Shown here piece after piece: positions 62,387 through 64,000 of a stretch of DNA of 64,000 bases. Within the stretch, counting starts at the first letter, position 1. Every line of letters begins with the position of its first letter. The DNA is from Hyphomicrobium denitrificans ATCC 51888 (GTDB lineage Bacteria > Pseudomonadota > Alphaproteobacteria > Rhizobiales > Hyphomicrobiaceae), in the NCBI RefSeq assembly GCF_000143145.1, contig NC_014313.1, positions 868,001-932,000 on the forward strand. Reading direction: 5' to 3'. Under the pieces are notes generated by a model. That model saw nothing but the letters and a program-made list of their open reading frames with translations. It had not been told where the DNA came from and did no database searches. The position numbers and the translations under genes were made by a program.

Positions 62387-64000
<1,614 letters not shown>

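Overview
The window reads as a stretch of chromosome from a high-GC alphaproteobacterium of the order Hyphomicrobiales (Rhizobiales), possibly Hyphomicrobium or a close relative. The order-level assignment rests on gene content and order: dsbA-aroQ-accB-accC-aat, an RNase E with a long acidic insertion in its N-terminal half, a ChpT-type histidine phosphotransferase, an EipA (DUF1134) envelope protein and a HemP/HmuTUV heme locus. The genus is a guess. I found no insertion sequence, prophage, tRNA, rRNA, CRISPR array or integrase; apart from small lineage-specific exported proteins this looks like core genome. GTG and TTG start codons are common.

Layout. 1-6.2 kb: the C-terminal end of a SET-domain protein, a second small SET-domain protein on the opposite strand, tspO, guaA, a hypothetical, a RimJ/RimL-type acetyltransferase, and a YeiH-type exporter followed by a YeiE-like LysR regulator. 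6.2-11.8 kb (minus strand): aat, accC, accB, aroQ, a DsbA-family thiol oxidoreductase and a BepA-like M48 metalloprotease. 12-15.1 kb: rne with its own terminator, then a 0.8 kb non-coding stretch. 15.9-21.2 kb: cell-wall amidase, penicillin-binding protein 1A and prfB, the last with an intact +1 programmed frameshift site. 21.3-25.6 kb: a tautomerase, a small exported protein, then three consecutive methyltransferases (RlmI-like, SPOUT/TrmH, and a protein carrying the full PRMT motif set) and NnrU. 25.6-29.2 kb (minus strand): a translationally coupled run of L,D-transpeptidase, sialidase-like membrane protein and polytopic membrane protein. 29.6-34.3 kb: panB, a YfgM-like protein, bamB and der.

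34.4-45.3 kb: small exported proteins, holC, rlmJ, a cold-shock protein, a single-domain response regulator next to chpT, a CysQ-like phosphatase, eipA, a membrane coiled-coil protein and a cation diffusion facilitator. 45.6-50.7 kb: a Crp/Fnr regulator and a heme acquisition locus (hemP divergent from a heme monooxygenase, hutX and hmuTUV) closed by a strong terminator. 50.7-57.4 kb: rhodanese, RlpA-like protein, an alpha/beta hydrolase with membrane segments, a membrane-anchored ClpP-like protease and several hypotheticals. 57.6-62.1 kb: a DegT-type aminotransferase with an acetyltransferase, a diheme cytochrome c and exported hypotheticals. The window ends inside aceE.

Much of the content serves the envelope (amidase, PBP1A, L,D-transpeptidase, BamB, BepA-like protease, EipA, RlpA) and translation/RNA (RF2, RNase E, Der, RlmJ and other RNA methyltransferases). 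The least ordinary elements are two eukaryote-like classes of protein methyltransferase (SET and PRMT), two unfamiliar membrane-enzyme neighbourhoods, a pair of small paralogous exported proteins, and dyad-rich control DNA in the heme locus. No complete new defence or mobile system is visible.
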